Source of the DNA: Pilatotrama ljubarskyi
Taxonomy: Eukaryota; Basidiomycota; Agaricomycetes; Polyporales; Polyporaceae
Assembly (NCBI GenBank): GCA_022385805.1
Contig: MU277675.1
Coordinates: 652,344 to 716,343, forward strand
Direction of reading: 5' to 3'
Length of the DNA: 64,000 nt
Below are positions 1 to 11,568 of the stretch, one piece after another (positions within the stretch are counted from its first letter, which is position 1; each line of letters begins with the position of its first letter). The translations under genes were made by a program, and so were the position numbers. The notes under the pieces are model-generated. The model saw nothing but the letters and a program-made list of their open reading frames with translations, searched no databases and was not told the origin of the DNA.

Positions 1-52
1 CGCTCAGCGTCCGTTCCGCTCGCCTCTGGCCCTGACCAATCGTGAAACTCAC

Positions 53-288
53 TTGGGATCTCCCTTCTGCTTCCCCTTCGTCTGGATCGTGATCTCGATG
101 TTCGCCTTCTCCGACGGGCCCGGCTCAGCCTCCTGCGACTCGCCATAGTACTCTTTCAGGCCCGCGGCCGTCTCAGCCTGCAGCTGCGCGCTGTCGAGCG
201 TGAGGGCGGGCGCGGAGACCTCGACTTCCTCCCAGTCGAAGTCATCTTCGCTTTCCTCGCCGAGCTGCGAGCTGTTCTCGGTGTTCAT
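53..288 (-). CDS. Probable DNA repair protein Rad4/XPC, first exon only (runs off left edge)
   Basis: The first exon starts at an ATG at 288 and ends at a GTGAGT donor at 52, so the rest of the gene lies outside the window. The roughly 78 residues are acidic (a DDFDWEEVEV stretch near residue 15) and end in a basic IEITIQTKGK segment. An acidic DWEEV start followed by an IEIT-type strand is, from memory, typical of fungal Rad4/XPC N-termini, the damage-recognition factor of nucleotide excision repair. The transglutaminase-like and beta-hairpin domains that would prove this are not in the window, so the name is an inference. Any acidic nuclear protein remains possible. Confidence 0.45.
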
Positions 289-1475
289 GGCTGAACGCCC
301 GCCTCAGGTAGTTGAATTATTCTTGCGCACGCCGTTCACGTCGGGAGATCTGGTCGCGTGAGATGCTGAGCTGTACGCTGGCCTGTCTTGTGTCTGTCGC
401 AATATGCAAAAAGGCTTGACGGTGCACGGAGGGTTGTGCTAAGTTGAAGTCGTCCTCTTCGGATGCCTGCAATGGGAGACTGGCGAGCAGCTCGGCGGCG
501 GTCACGAAGGGTCCAGCAAGACAGCTGCGTGCAGTGACTGTCCGTTCGCCAACACACGGAGTCACCAGAGTGGCAAGGGAGCCGAAACCGCTGCTCCCAA
601 ACGGAGTCTGAGAACAAGTCCGGTCCCGCGCATCCCGGGCCCGCGGCCCCGCGAACCGCCCTGCGCGCGGTGGAGCCGCGTCGCTGAGTCAGGCAACACG
701 GCGTGACTCCGTCCCCGTGATCTAGTCACATCCGCCTCTGTCACGCTGAGATGCCTGAAGCTCAGAGTCGCAGCCTTCAAAGTTGAACGTTCATGGACAC
801 ACCGTACCAAAAGTTCTCCCCATACTGTTAGTTTGATGATGGTAAGCAATCGTTGCGAGAAAGCATGGATTTGCCAGTGAGCGGGGTACGAGAGCACAAA
901 AGCCGAGCAAAAGTATCGATACAACCTAAAACACCAGACCATTGAAGCGAAGAATACGCACATTGCTGCAAACAGGTACCCAAAGGAAGAAAGAAGTCAT
1001 AACAGAAGAAGCGGGCGCCGGAAGGAGGTATATCCTCTGTGACCTTCCGCAGGGCAGCAATCGTCACCAGGTGTCGTCAAGCGTACGCTCCCCAATCAAG
1101 CCTTTGCGGTGGCAGTAGGAGTGACGGTGACTGTTACCGTAGAGCCTGGGCGACGAAGTCAGCAAAATGTCCGACGTAGTAGCTTGGATATGGGGCTTAC
1201 TGGGAGGCGCGCAGGTCGCGGTGGCATCACTATGGGGACAAGGCCGTAGTCAGTACATCGGAATGGAGGGAGCTGCACTCCGGCTTGATACTCACGCAGC
1301 GGCAGTAGCTGTGGCAGTCACCGTAACGGTGACAGCTACAGGGGCGTCAGTAGTGCTTCAACGGGGAAAGAAGCGTAGACACTCACTCTCTTCAGCGCAG
1401 TCATCAGTGGAGGTAGCAGTACCCGAAGACGTGCTCCTTGCAATGGTCGTCATCAGTACAGAGCACAGCTTGGAA
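289..1475. other. Intergenic region with short inverted repeats
   Basis: No gene with recognisable family features was found. Open frames here lack plausible introns, codon pattern or motifs. It should hold the promoter of the Rad4-like gene and the 3' flank of the secreted protein gene. A cluster of GTGAC/GTCAC-type motifs lies at about 1118-1345 and includes a short palindrome at 1317-1333. Confidence 0.5.
1317..1333. repeat. 8-bp inverted repeat (palindrome)
   Basis: GTCACCGT and ACGGTGAC form perfect 8-bp arms around a single A. A related ACGGT/ACCGT inverted pair lies about 190 bp upstream near 1122-1138. Both sit in the 3' flank of the minus-strand secreted protein gene. They could be a hairpin or a dyad binding site; nothing else supports a function. 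Confidence 0.5.
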
Positions 1476-2272
1476 TTAGCGGACGGCATACCCTGCAGAG
1501 ATGCCGGCAACAGCAGCGTTGATCTCGTCTGGAGTAGCATCGGGGACGAGCAGGTTCTGCGTGAAGATGCAGCCGTTCGGGTCGTTCGCATCGTCGCACG
1601 AGTTACCCTTGCCCGTGTTGTCGTTCTTGTCCCCGGGCGCGAATGTGCCGGACTTGAGCGCGTCCTGCGGGTTACCCCCAATCGACGCGATCTGCTTCGC
1701 GAGCTCGAGTGTGATCGCCTTGTTCGTCGCGGCAGCGCCGTCCGACGCCGGGTCCTGGTGCTGCGTGAGCGCCGCGACCTCGGGGTTCTTCGCGGTCTGC
1801 GTGCACAGCGCGCTCTTGACGCCGACACCGCCGGTGTTGCGCTCGATCGCGCGGAAGATGAGCGCGTTCACCATGCCGTCGAGGTCCCCGGCCGCCTTGG
1901 CGTTTGTGAAGGCCTGGTCGGCGACTGCCTGCTGGAGACAGGCGAGGTCCTGCAACAAAGGTTGGCATTGCTCATTCTCTTTGGTGACGAGGAAGGCTTA
2001 CGGTGATGTCACCAGCACCAGCCTTCGCGGCGGCATCGCCCAAGAGGGCAAAGACGGGATCCTGGATTTTGTCGGGGTTGTTCAGGTTGAGGCTCTGACG
2101 GACCTTCGTGAGGATAGGCTCGTGCGAGTGCTCTATGACCTTTGTCAGGGTACCATGGAAGCATCGCCAGGAATGCAAGTTGTTTACCTTGAGGGACTTC
2201 GCGGCGAACGGGCACAGCGACAGCCAGGTAAGAGAAGACGGTCAGGAGGGCAAAGGACTTGATGGAGACCAT
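1476..2272 (-). CDS. Conserved small secreted fungal protein
   Basis: Three exons, about 2272-2188, 2132-2002 and 1949-1476, join in frame to a protein of about 229 residues ending in TAA. It opens with a clear signal peptide (MVSIKSFALLTVFSYLAVAV) and a basic VRRE stretch, then a helical region. The C-terminal two thirds contain ACLQQAV, RAIERNTGGVG, a QHQDPASDGAAATNK block and an APGD..D..GKGNSCDD..DPNGCIFTQ segment with paired cysteines. I recognise this as a family of secreted proteins of unknown function widespread in basidiomycetes and ascomycetes, but cannot name a domain. A TATAAA about 240 bp upstream on the same strand fits an expressed extracellular protein. Confidence is high that the gene is real and low on its role. 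Confidence 0.8.
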
Positions 2273-2514
2273 GGTGAGTATGTGTAAAGAGACCGGGGTG
2301 CGGTTGAATGAAGAAAGTCAAGAAGGAAGGTGGTGCGCCAGCGACCTGTCCAGAGAGTCGATGAGGTTGTCAGCGTTGTATGTACACTCTGCCGTGGCAT
2401 GATTACGAAGCGCTACTCACGAAGAACGGAAGAACTTGGAAGAGAGCAACAAGACCCGGTCTTGGCTGGTGAGTGAGGAGAGAATGCAGGAACCGCCGAA
2501 GCTCCTCCTCCGCC

Positions 2515-2520
2515 TTTATA
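2515..2520 (-). promoter_or_regulatory. TATA box of the secreted protein gene
   Basis: On the minus strand a GC-rich stretch gives way to GGTATAAAGG, about 245 bp before the ATG at 2272. The distance implies a 5' UTR of roughly 200 nt, long but acceptable for a fungal gene. Confidence 0.45.
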
Positions 2521-3630
2521 CCGCCCCCGAAGACCAAAGGACCTTGTCACGATCGGCCCTCGAGACGCGAGGCACCCGCGGCCGTTGCCATGCTCTCGGC
2601 GCGCGCCGTCGAGGACGACAAAATGACCCATGAGGGTCGTGCATGCACAAATTACGTTCCGTGCGGAACTTCTGGTGGTGGGATTTCCCTCCGGCTCGGA
2701 CGAGCGTTGTCCTGGTTTCTGCGCGATTCGCATCTGCGATCAAAGACGGCAAGTGACATACCATATCTGGCGATATATCAATCCGGGACCGTCGGCGAAG
2801 AGCGGTCCGTCGCCTTCCGTCGCATGCGCGGAAGACCTGATGCCGAGTTGCACACACCACGCCAGGAGAGAGCAACGCTTGCTCCCATTGCAAAGGGTGT
2901 CTCGGAGGTCTCGACTTGGAGAGCCAGAGACTCCTACAATAGCTCAATTTGCGAGGAAAGAGTGTGATACGGTGTGATACTCACCCTTATCCTGACAGGC
3001 ACGCGGTGATGATCCTGTGGCCCTCCGTCCTGGAGAGTCGAGACACCGCTCCGACGATCGCTACGTCGCGCATCAACGTCCTCGCCGCTCTCCCTTAGGC
3101 CGAATGATGTCCGAGGGTAAGATGGCCGTTTATCAGTACATAAGTACGCACTGCACCGGAGGTTGTTGGGCTTGGACATGGCAGTTGATCTTTCAGCAAG
3201 AGCTCGCGCCGTTTTGTGTAAGGATGTAAGGAGATAGCACCTCGACTCGAAGGCAATAGATGGGGACGTACTACGGCATCTAGAGAAGCTACGTCATTTC
3301 AGCTTCTGTAGAACATACCAATGTCGAAGCTATCCCACTCCCTACGTTTGAAGGACTGACAGCAAAATGGCTGCACACATGCCCTACTCACCTCTCCGCA
3401 CGCCAGGGAATTACATTCATTGGCACACTGTTTCCGTGGATGTTTGCCGCAAATAATCTTGGGCGCACATGAGAGCCGAACGGCCTTCACGGCCTCGACA
3501 TGGAGGTCTCGGGCAATGTGGATACCGCTGTGAGGTAGTGGTGGTGTGACTGCGAGCGGGCAGACGGGGAAAGAGGGTATGGCAGTTTCGAGGTATGATA
3601 TAGCGACCGAAAGATTGGCTGCATCTAATT
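2521..3630. other. Intergenic region, no gene recognised
   Basis: Only short overlapping frames without motifs or coherent splice structure are present. The left part is the promoter side of the secreted protein gene, the right part the 3' flank of the mitochondrial membrane protein gene. Nothing else stands out. Confidence 0.5.
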
Positions 3631-4370
3631 CTACACAATGCGGACAGTCGTGCCGTTCTTCTTGGAGAGTGCGTGCACGTCCTCCTCTTTCGGCACAACG
3701 GCATATCAGTGCTCTGGTACACAGGCAATGGTTCAGATACGTACGGATGCCCCATACATGCGCCCTGAGGTCAAGGAATTCTACGGAGAGGCAGATCAGT
3801 AACATGCCGGAGGACAGATTGCCGTTACATACCGACGTGCAAGCCATCGTACAACTTCTTCATCTCGGCGCGCACACGCGAGATATCCTCCTTGGTGGCT
3901 GCAGATTCGCTCAGGGCCTTCAGGTCCTTCTCTACCGCTTCAATTCTCCTGACATGAGCAGAGACCTATCCAGAGCATTAGAGACGGCTCTTCGTGGTGA
4001 TGAGTAGCTGCGATGCAGACGTACCTTCTGCGTGCTTGTTTGCAGTTCCTCCACGCTCGCCTGCAATGCCGCAGAGGCGAGCTTGTACTCCTCCAACAGA
4101 TGATACGCAGCGAGAGATGACGCGAGAGAAAACCCAAACAAGAACCCAACGATGCTATGGTGAGCGTATGAGTATCTTTGCCCTTCCGATGCGATGAAGC
4201 TGCACGCACCCTCCCCGGAATGCACCGACGGGCTTCTTCGCTGGGGGCACGCTTCCCAGGTTGGGAGTCGTCTCTTGGCGCACGGCCCGCGTGCTAGAGA
4301 GCAGACGGCTCTGAATTCGCGATGAATGTGTTCGAGCGAGCGGAAGAGTCCGAGCAGCGAGGGAGGCCAT
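3631..4370 (-). CDS. Mitochondrial single-pass membrane protein with coiled coil
   Basis: Five exons (4370-4210, 4154-4025, 3965-3833, 3780-3745, 3686-3631) sum to 516 nt, an exact frame giving 171 residues. The N-terminus is rich in Arg, Ser, Thr and Ala with few acids (MASLAARTLPLARTHSSRIQ), as expected of a mitochondrial presequence. One membrane span follows (IVGFLFGFSLASSLAAYHLL, about residues 54-73). The rest is helical with heptad character (LQASVEELQ, RRIEAVEKDLKAL, AEMKKLYDG) and ends in a conserved-looking EFLDLRAHVWG...TVRIV tail. Basidiomycete relatives share this layout; no biochemical role is known to me. It probably sits in the inner membrane with the coiled coil on one side. 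It is divergent from POP1 across 213 bp. The last acceptor ends in AAAG, which is unusual. Confidence 0.8.
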
Positions 4371-4583
4371 GTTCGTGGCTGGTGGTGGCTGTTGGTGAGT
4401 GGGCGGACCCGCGAGCGCTGCAGATTCAGTGCCACAACGCGCTCCCCGGCGCGTAACGCGACGTGAGGGCCTCTTCAGCTTCAGCCACTACCATCATCTT
4501 TCTTCACTCTCCTCCGACCCTCGTCTATCTGGCTTGATAGCTCAACACATCTACCCCTAGGCAAAACTTGAGGAAGGTCCATC
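4371..4583. promoter_or_regulatory. Divergent promoter, mitochondrial protein / POP1
   Basis: Only 213 bp separate the two ATGs, so both promoters and 5' UTRs must share or overlap this segment. It contains CT-rich stretches near the POP1 start (about 4490-4530) and no obvious TATA box. Confidence 0.6.
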
Positions 4584-7500
4584 ATGGCTCCGAAGCGGCA
4601 GAACGAATCGCGCCAATCCGATGAGCTCTCTGGACGCGAGCGGAAGAAACAGAAGACCGCCATCGCACGGACTATAGCAATACAGTCCGCGGCGGGCCCA
4701 TCAACTGCGAGTGAAAGTGCGAGTGCAGGGCCATCCAAATCGGTCCGTTTTGACAGTGAGATTTGCGTCCTGCCTCCGCTTCCGCCTCACTCAAACAATT
4801 CTGGGGTAGGTATGAAGGGTCTGCCTGGAGCACTTGACGTAGAGAAGTTCGCGGAGGTGAGGAATCCGGCTTATTCTTTCATATATGTTATACATATCCC
4901 CCGCTGTAGTCACGAGCATTCGAGATCAATGCCATGCATGAAGCGATGCAAAACGCTCGGTATGTTTCCCTCTCCCCGATAGTAAGGCTTACCGTCTATT
5001 CACTTCCGTTCAGGTCAAATTCTACGCAGAGAGCTTGGCAGCAACTCCCTCGTCATCTCCGTCGCAGAGCTGCTAGTCATGACGTCCGACGCGTGCCGCT
5101 TAGATTGCGAGACAAGGCCCGCGCAGAGGTACCGTTAGGAAGTATGTCTTTGAGGATTTGTGCTCACCTGCGACCCGGAAAGATGGACCCAGCGCGACGG
5201 AAAGCGTTGGGACGCAGTATGCCTAAGCGGAGCAAGAAGAATCAGCTTCCGCGTACCGTGCAACTACTTCGCCGTCAGAGTAGGCACCACTTTCCCCATT
5301 TCGAGACAAAGTTTGACTAGCGCGTACCACAGAGGACAAGACATGGCTCGAGACGCATATATGGCACGCCAAGCGGATGCACATGGATAACATGTGGGGT
5401 TACCGACTGGTGCGTACCGCAGTTGGATATCTCGAGCTCCTCAGAAGCTGAACACCAGCCGTAGGCTATCACCCCTACAGAGAAGTCTTTCCGACCCTCC
5501 CATCGCGCTTCCGTGCACGGCTCTATCGTCCACGATGCATCTTACTTCGCCACCATCGAGTTGCAGGGCCCGGAAGATATCTTGCGTGCTATCCTTGATA
5601 GCTGCTGCGACTGCCAGGGACCCAGTCCTGGAGCTAAAAGGTTACATCTCGTTGCTGAGACTCGCCCGCGTGTTGATATTAAGGCTCTCGACTATACAGG
5701 TTCCTGACAGGTGCTCGTGCTCTGGAGACACATGTTTATGGATATACTACCTATCCCCACAACCTCATAGCACCCGCGACGGTCCTTTGGCAAGCCGACG
5801 CCGGAATGCCTAACAGCAGCAACGCTCCAGAGGGTTCCAGCAGCAAGAACAAGGGCAAGGGCAAGGCCAAAGAGAAGGCAGCACCGCCAGCTTCCAGTGA
5901 CCCACAACAGCGCCTCCGAGTCGTTTGGATACGCATACATCCCTCTGTCACTGCCGAAGTGCATCGCGTTCTGCGGCTTGCTGCATCGTACGTACTTGAT
6001 TCGGCGAAGCAGGCTGGACGCGTTGCCAGAGTCGAGATGGCCGATTTGAGGGAGCAGTTTAACGTCTTTGAAATAATGGGTCCCAAGGCTAGTCAGGTAA
6101 TAAAGGGCGCCTTGAAGCCGGTGGACGACAAACGGGGAGATTTTGCGAAGGTGAGTTTGGATCGTGATGGATCACCACATCGTCTTATGCCTCCGTACCA
6201 GTTCTGGGCTTCGTTGAGCAAGCTACAGTCGGCGGGATCCGTGCCAAGAGGTATGGTCATCGGCTTCACCGTGCACGACCCTCGATTGAGGTGAGCTATG
6301 CTCTATATTCGACGGGAGTGTATTACTGACCACGCTCCCGCAGTTTCCCACCTAAAAACGCGAAGGTCGAGGCTGACAGCAGTGCAACGCTGTCACCTGC
6401 GTCCACGGTGTTCCCCTCCGCCGCGCTCGCCGAGAGTCAAATATGGGACGAGGACACAAGAGTCTCCCTCCGCAAGCCACGATACAAGAAGAAAGACATC
6501 GATCAGCGGCGATCTAACGTACGCGAGTATCGTTGCCCTGCCTATGCTCCTTCTCATGGTATTCGCAGAACCTCGTCCCGGGCGAGCCTCTTAAGGCGGA
6601 GCGCAAAGACGACCGCATTCCCGTCCTCCTCATTCAGCGCTCCGTCGAGAACAGCGCCTTCGCACAGTCCGCCTCTACCTCATCCACTCGCCACAGCACG
6701 ACAAGGTCTCTGCATGGTTGGACGCTCATCGTCCCGCAGGGCTGGGGCATGCCGTTCTTCTCATGTCTCACCTACACTGGCACCCGAGTAGGCGGTCAGC
6801 GTGAACGCCAGACGCAGGCCTTTGAAGCTGGTTGCGCATATTTCCCACGCGACTTCGTGACGACAAGCGCGTATGAGGAGTACGCGGAGGATAGAGCGGA
6901 GGAAGATCTGGAGACATGGGAGCGCAAGCCACCCGCAAAGAGGCCGAATTACGAGAAATTGGGCACGAGGAGCCCATGGAGGGCGGACTGGGAGGTGGTC
7001 CTTGGAATCGAACGCACCGATGGAGCTGCAGCGGTCGAGCAACACGGAGAATTCCTGGATACGCAAAGGAATCTCGTCATGGAGGACGTCACTCAGCCTG
7101 CGCTCGAGCTCGCATCTACGTCTGGACGGAATATGAAGGCGCAGTCATGGCTCCTTCGGGGCTCAGATGTCCCAGCCATTATCGCGGACGTATTGTCAAT
7201 GCTAAGCCCCGCCGCTGGCGTTCTCGTTCATATCAACCAGGCGCGGGCGAAGCGCAAGCTCGACCCGCTAGACGCGTCTATACGCGCGGAGGACCTCATG
7301 CGTACGGCGCTCGTGCAGGTTGCGATCTTCCTCTGTGGCCGCGGTTGTCCTGATGACCTCGCTGTCATCTACCGTGTAGAAGACGAGAAGGCGCGGAAGT
7401 GGATCAGTGCGGAGGCGAGGAAGAAGAGGGGGTCTTCATTGTTGGGTGATGGTCCTGATGAGACCGAGGTTCGTTGAATGCCTTTTCATTACAATTCCAT

Positions 7501-7817
7501 ACTAACGCTATCCATGAACCATAAGTTGTCTCGAGCGGCACCATCTACCGGGAGCGTCATCGGCTATGTCACGACAGGCAACTTCTCGCTTTCTCTCGGT
7601 GAGGGTCACGCGGTAGGCGCGATGCCATTCGTTCAGTACCTCGAGATAAGTAAGCAAGCACGGAGGTCCGTTTCGCTTTCTATACTTGCAGTCTCCGGAG
7701 TACTCACGCGTGGTGCCGTGTCCACCTAGGCTACGTAATGAATCGAAGCTGCTCGTTGAAGTACGCAATCGCGACGAGACCGTCTGCCGCGCCGCCACGG
7801 TGGAGCTTCTATACTGA
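4584..7817 (+). CDS. POP1: Ribonuclease P/MRP protein subunit POP1
   Basis: POP1 is the largest protein of nuclear RNase P and RNase MRP, which process pre-tRNA 5' ends and pre-rRNA. A basic Lys/Arg N-terminal region is followed by the family hallmark [18 protein letters not shown] and RLRDKARAE (about 5035-5127), then [10 protein letters not shown] and [22 protein letters not shown] (Trp/His-rich, about 5340-5410). Next come [18 protein letters not shown], the [21 protein letters not shown] segment, the POPLD region with [19 protein letters not shown] (about 6740-6795), and a C-terminal [22 protein letters not shown] (about 7557-7620). There are about ten exons; some acceptors are AAG. The last exon reads [22 protein letters not shown] before TGA at 7815. 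Frames around 7540-7560 and 7650-7700 do not join cleanly with the best splice sites, so the extreme C-terminus is uncertain. Divergent from the mitochondrial protein gene. Confidence 0.9.
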
Positions 7818-8452
7818 TTATCCGCATACAATCCTGGAATGTGTCAGTCGTACAGGCTGTCCCACTATATTGTAGGGGCGTAACCTCTTCGGTCCGATCT
7901 CTGTGGCATGACGTACCGCGAAGCCTCATCGGTGACCTGAGTGCGCGTTGTTACATCCCAAGCAGGTACAGTAAAAAATTCCAGGTCCCCCTCTGAACTC
8001 GGCGAATCACTCTTGCCGGTATATTACTCAGGCAACCTATGCCCGTCACTACAGCCGGACTGCGGATGGAGGCACATTGGTGCGTATCCGCTTCTGGTCG
8101 TGGCCTTTTTCCTCTTCAGCAGTCCGTGTTTAGCTGAACTGCTGACTGTATTGGTCAGCCTAGCCCAGCTACCACTGTGAGGTTGTCGCGGTGCTCGTCA
8201 GCCTGCACGATGTCCGTGAGAAGTGACCACCTCCCGTATGGCGCCCTGGAGCCGTGTGCGCTTCAGATATCTCTCACAGGCAGGCATGTATGATGACATG
8301 CCAGGGCATGTGCAAACCCACTCTCCCGCTATCTGTCAGAGCTGTCGCGGCGTCTGCCCGCTAGATTGCTCACGAATGCTTCTGCCGGAAGCTACATATA
8401 CGAACCGGAGCCTGCAGGTCGTGTCGTATCGCATGCAGCAACGTTCTTCGTC
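7818..8452. other. Intergenic region upstream of the first P450
   Basis: No gene recognised. It must hold the POP1 3' end and the promoter of the P450 at 8453. An in-frame upstream ATG at 8366 would add 29 non-hydrophobic residues before the membrane anchor, so the later start was preferred. Confidence 0.5.
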
Positions 8453-10586
8453 ATGTCAACCATTGCTTCTAACCTCGCTGGCTATGCTCTCGCGCTGGCT
8501 TTCGTGCTCCTCACCATACTCTATATGCGTTCTGTGCTCTCATGGACAGCACGGATGCGAGGCCTCACGCTTCCTCCTGGGCCTAGACGGCTACCGGTCG
8601 TAGGGAACTTCTTCAATATGCCAAAGAACAGACCTTGGGAAGGGTATCGGGATATGCGCGAGAAATACGGTGCGTAGTGACGCCTGGAGCTCATTACCGT
8701 ACTGCTCACTTTTCCCGAAGGTGATGTCATATATCTGCAAGTCCTTGGCCAATCCATGCTTGTCCTCAATAGTGCAGAAGCCGCCATTGAGTACCTTGAC
8801 AAACGTTCGGAAAATACCTCGGACAGACCTCAAAATCCAGTCGTCGAAATGTGCGTGGACTTGTCCGGGACGGATGCAGAGGTCAACCTTGGGGTTCGCT
8901 TACATGTCTGCGAAAAGGTCGGGACAAGACTTGAACCTGGGCCTCATGCCGTACGGCCCATGGTGGAGACGCCATCGACGTACATTTTGGCAATATTTCC
9001 ACCCGGGCGTGGTCCCGAAGTACCAAACGATTCAGCAGGCAGAAGCGTACAAGTTCGTAGGCAACCTACTAGGGTCCCCCACTCGCTTGAAGAGACATAT
9101 CAGAAAGTGAGTATCCAGTGACCACACAGCGCTGTGCAGTGCATTTTCGAACGCCTGGTTTGAGCAGCACCTTTGCAACCACCATGTTGAAGCTCCTCTA
9201 TGATGTCGACGTCAAAGACGAGGATGACGAACACATCCGGATGATGGACGCGGCTTTCGAGGCCATCAAGCTAGCCACTCCTGGGCAGTTTGCGGTAGAG
9301 ATATTCCCCTTCTTGCGTCATCTTCCCGCGTGGTTTCCGGGAGCAGGCTTTCAGACGCTTTTTGCTAGCTGCAAAGCGGCGAATGACTATTTGAAACATG
9401 TGCCATTCGACGAAGTCAGGGAGTCTCTGGTGAGTTGACAATCTCCTCACAGAGACATGATATAAGTGACTTATGCTAGCCGTGGACATCCCAGGAGCGG
9501 GGGCAGGGACGCGTTTGTATTGCTGCTGACATGCTTGCGAGAGATAAACTGATTGCCGAGTCAAGTCATATCCGAATGGAGGACGATGACGAGGACGAGG
9601 ATGAAGTAGTGAAGAACGTCTGTGCCGTGGCCTTCGAGGGTGAGACGCCTGAAATTATTGAGGCCAAACTTCCTGATAGATCTTCCTTGCATCTGCACAG
9701 GGGGATCCGATACAGTGAGTCCGAAACATGTCTACCTTGGATGACGAATGACACATCCTCCCTCTCAGACTTTTTCTGTCCTGCAGGCAGTTTTCGTTGC
9801 TATGGCTCTTCATCCCGATGTGCAGAAGCGAGCCCAAGCTGAGTTGGACGCAGTCGTTGGTCCCTCCCGCCTACCGGACTTTGGCGACAGCGATCAGCTT
9901 GTCTACGTCAATGCGCTCGTCAAGGAAGCCCTGCGTTGGCATGTCGTCGTGCCCCTCACGATTCCGCATCGCACGGTCAGAGATGACGAGTTTCACGGAT
10001 ACTTCATACCGGGTGGTACCACCCTTATGGCGAATGTCTGGTGCGTTCATGGTTTGGTGAACTGTTGTCGACATATCAGCTAATTGCACGGGAACTAGGG
10101 CAATTCTGCACGACCCGGAAGCATATAACGATCCCGATGTATTCCGGCCGGAGCGCTTCATACGAGATGGCAAACTCGATCACACCGTTCGAGATCCTGT
10201 TTCATTCGCGTTCGGCTTCGGCAGAAGGAAAGTTCTCCGGTGTTGCTATTGATCACTGTCACTGACGTTCGGTTTGGCAGGATTTGCCCAGGGCGCTACT
10301 TCGCAAACTCCTCCTTATTCATCACGATTGCCTCCATCCTCCACGTCTTCGACATTGGGCTTCCCCTCAACGAGAAGGGCGAAGCCGTCCAAATCAAGTA
10401 CGAACAAAGTCATGGCCTTCTTTCGTGCGTCATCCTCCTGCTCTGCCCAGCACACTCTCGAACTATCCAATGCTCTACAGATATCCCACGGACTGTCGGT
10501 GCACAATCAAGCCACGCTCGGCGAGGGCCGCCGCTTTGATTCTGGACGCTCAGACCCGGATGTCAGCTGGGGGGCCGAACATCTGA
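8453..10586 (+). CDS. Cytochrome P450 monooxygenase, copy 1 (non-canonical donor in haem loop)
   Basis: Ten exons (8453-8669, 8721-8850, 8918-9106, 9168-9429, 9480-9639, 9701-9714, 9769-10040, 10099-10227, 10281-10424, 10481-10586) total 1623 nt, giving 540 residues. The start has an N-terminal membrane anchor (residues about 5-27) and a proline hinge LPPGPRRLPVVGN. WWRRHRRTFWQYF is the C-helix. The I-helix motif is split: a 14-nt exon encodes the GGSDT part. The K-helix has EALR (ExxR), then RPERF, and the haem loop FGFGRR-ICPGRYF supplies the cysteine ligand. It should be an ER haem-thiolate oxygenase using CPR; substrate unknown. By overall look it belongs with the basidiomycete P450s often labelled OrdA-like. 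The intron at 10228-10280 starts GAAAGT where copy 2 has GTGGGT; retaining it gives a stop at once after the haem loop. Confidence 0.88.
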
Positions 10587-11568
10587 AGCGGCAGGAGATA
10601 GTGGCCATTGGCAACACGCGCGCCCTGCTACCAAGGTCCAAGAGTAAGAACAACCAAGCACGACGTCCAGTGCAAACAGTCTATTGCAACACTTCGCTTC
10701 GTTCTATGTAGGATTGACGGCTCAATGTACACCTGCAGTCTCCATACTTGACACGTGCCTTCGTTTTCTGCGGGGCTCTCATGTCCTCGTCACGGGCTCA
10801 CGTTCTCCGCTAGAGTCTCCGTCTGCAGATCTAGCAACCTGCTTTACAAGCCACTTCGCCTCTCCGTCCTCGGTAGTCACAACCGGCCCTACCCTCTTGA
10901 GTTCGCAGCTTAGTATACCAACTGTCAACGGCGGTGAATTCATTGTCCCACTGCTGTAATATGAATCGGTTTCCGAGGATCCGCACACGCAACTCAAGGC
11001 GAGTTCCTGTCACCGTGGCGGAAGGTGGCTTATCTGTTAACTTTCTCTCCTCAGCCGCGACAAGACGTACCTCTTGGTCAACCCAGACTGTTCCGCAAGC
11101 CGTCCGCGGCTGGAGCCTTAGGTTGCGTCAGCAAGCAGCTAGGTTTGCACCCACTCCTCTGGGTGTGAACGATCTTGGTCTATCATGGAGCAAGCGTTCA
11201 CATGTGCGATATCAGTGCCTCAGTCGTCCATGGGATTGGATGGTGCGAGATGAGCATCAGCATAATATCCGCTTGCAGGCCAGGAAGCGTACAGAATAGG
11301 CTCTGTTCTGATAGGATCGTTGCTTGGTGTGTACAAGTATCTCTCACAAGATGCTGAGCTGATTTTGTCTATGCTTCCTAGTAGATCACGGGTGACGCTA
11401 CCATCCGATGCCGCGCCGTCAAGGTTCATCTAATCGCCGTCGAGTCCTTGAAGCTAGAGCCAGCCTGGCGGCAACTTCCCTCATACAGTACGTGCGATAT
11501 AACGGAGCCTGACTTGAGCATATACAGCGCAAACGTTCTCGGCGCACCCCCACTGTACCACACGTACC
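10587..11568. other. Intergenic region between the two P450 genes
   Basis: No coding frame with family features was found in these 980 bp. It contains the terminator of copy 1 and the promoter of copy 2. Small frames here do not resemble either P450, so there is no visible third, decayed copy. Confidence 0.5.

Noticed and set aside
1167..2006. Long plus-strand frame of 279 codons opposite the secreted protein gene
   Set aside because: It lies antisense to exon 3 of a gene with signal peptide and conserved motifs, and its product is Val/Arg-rich low complexity.
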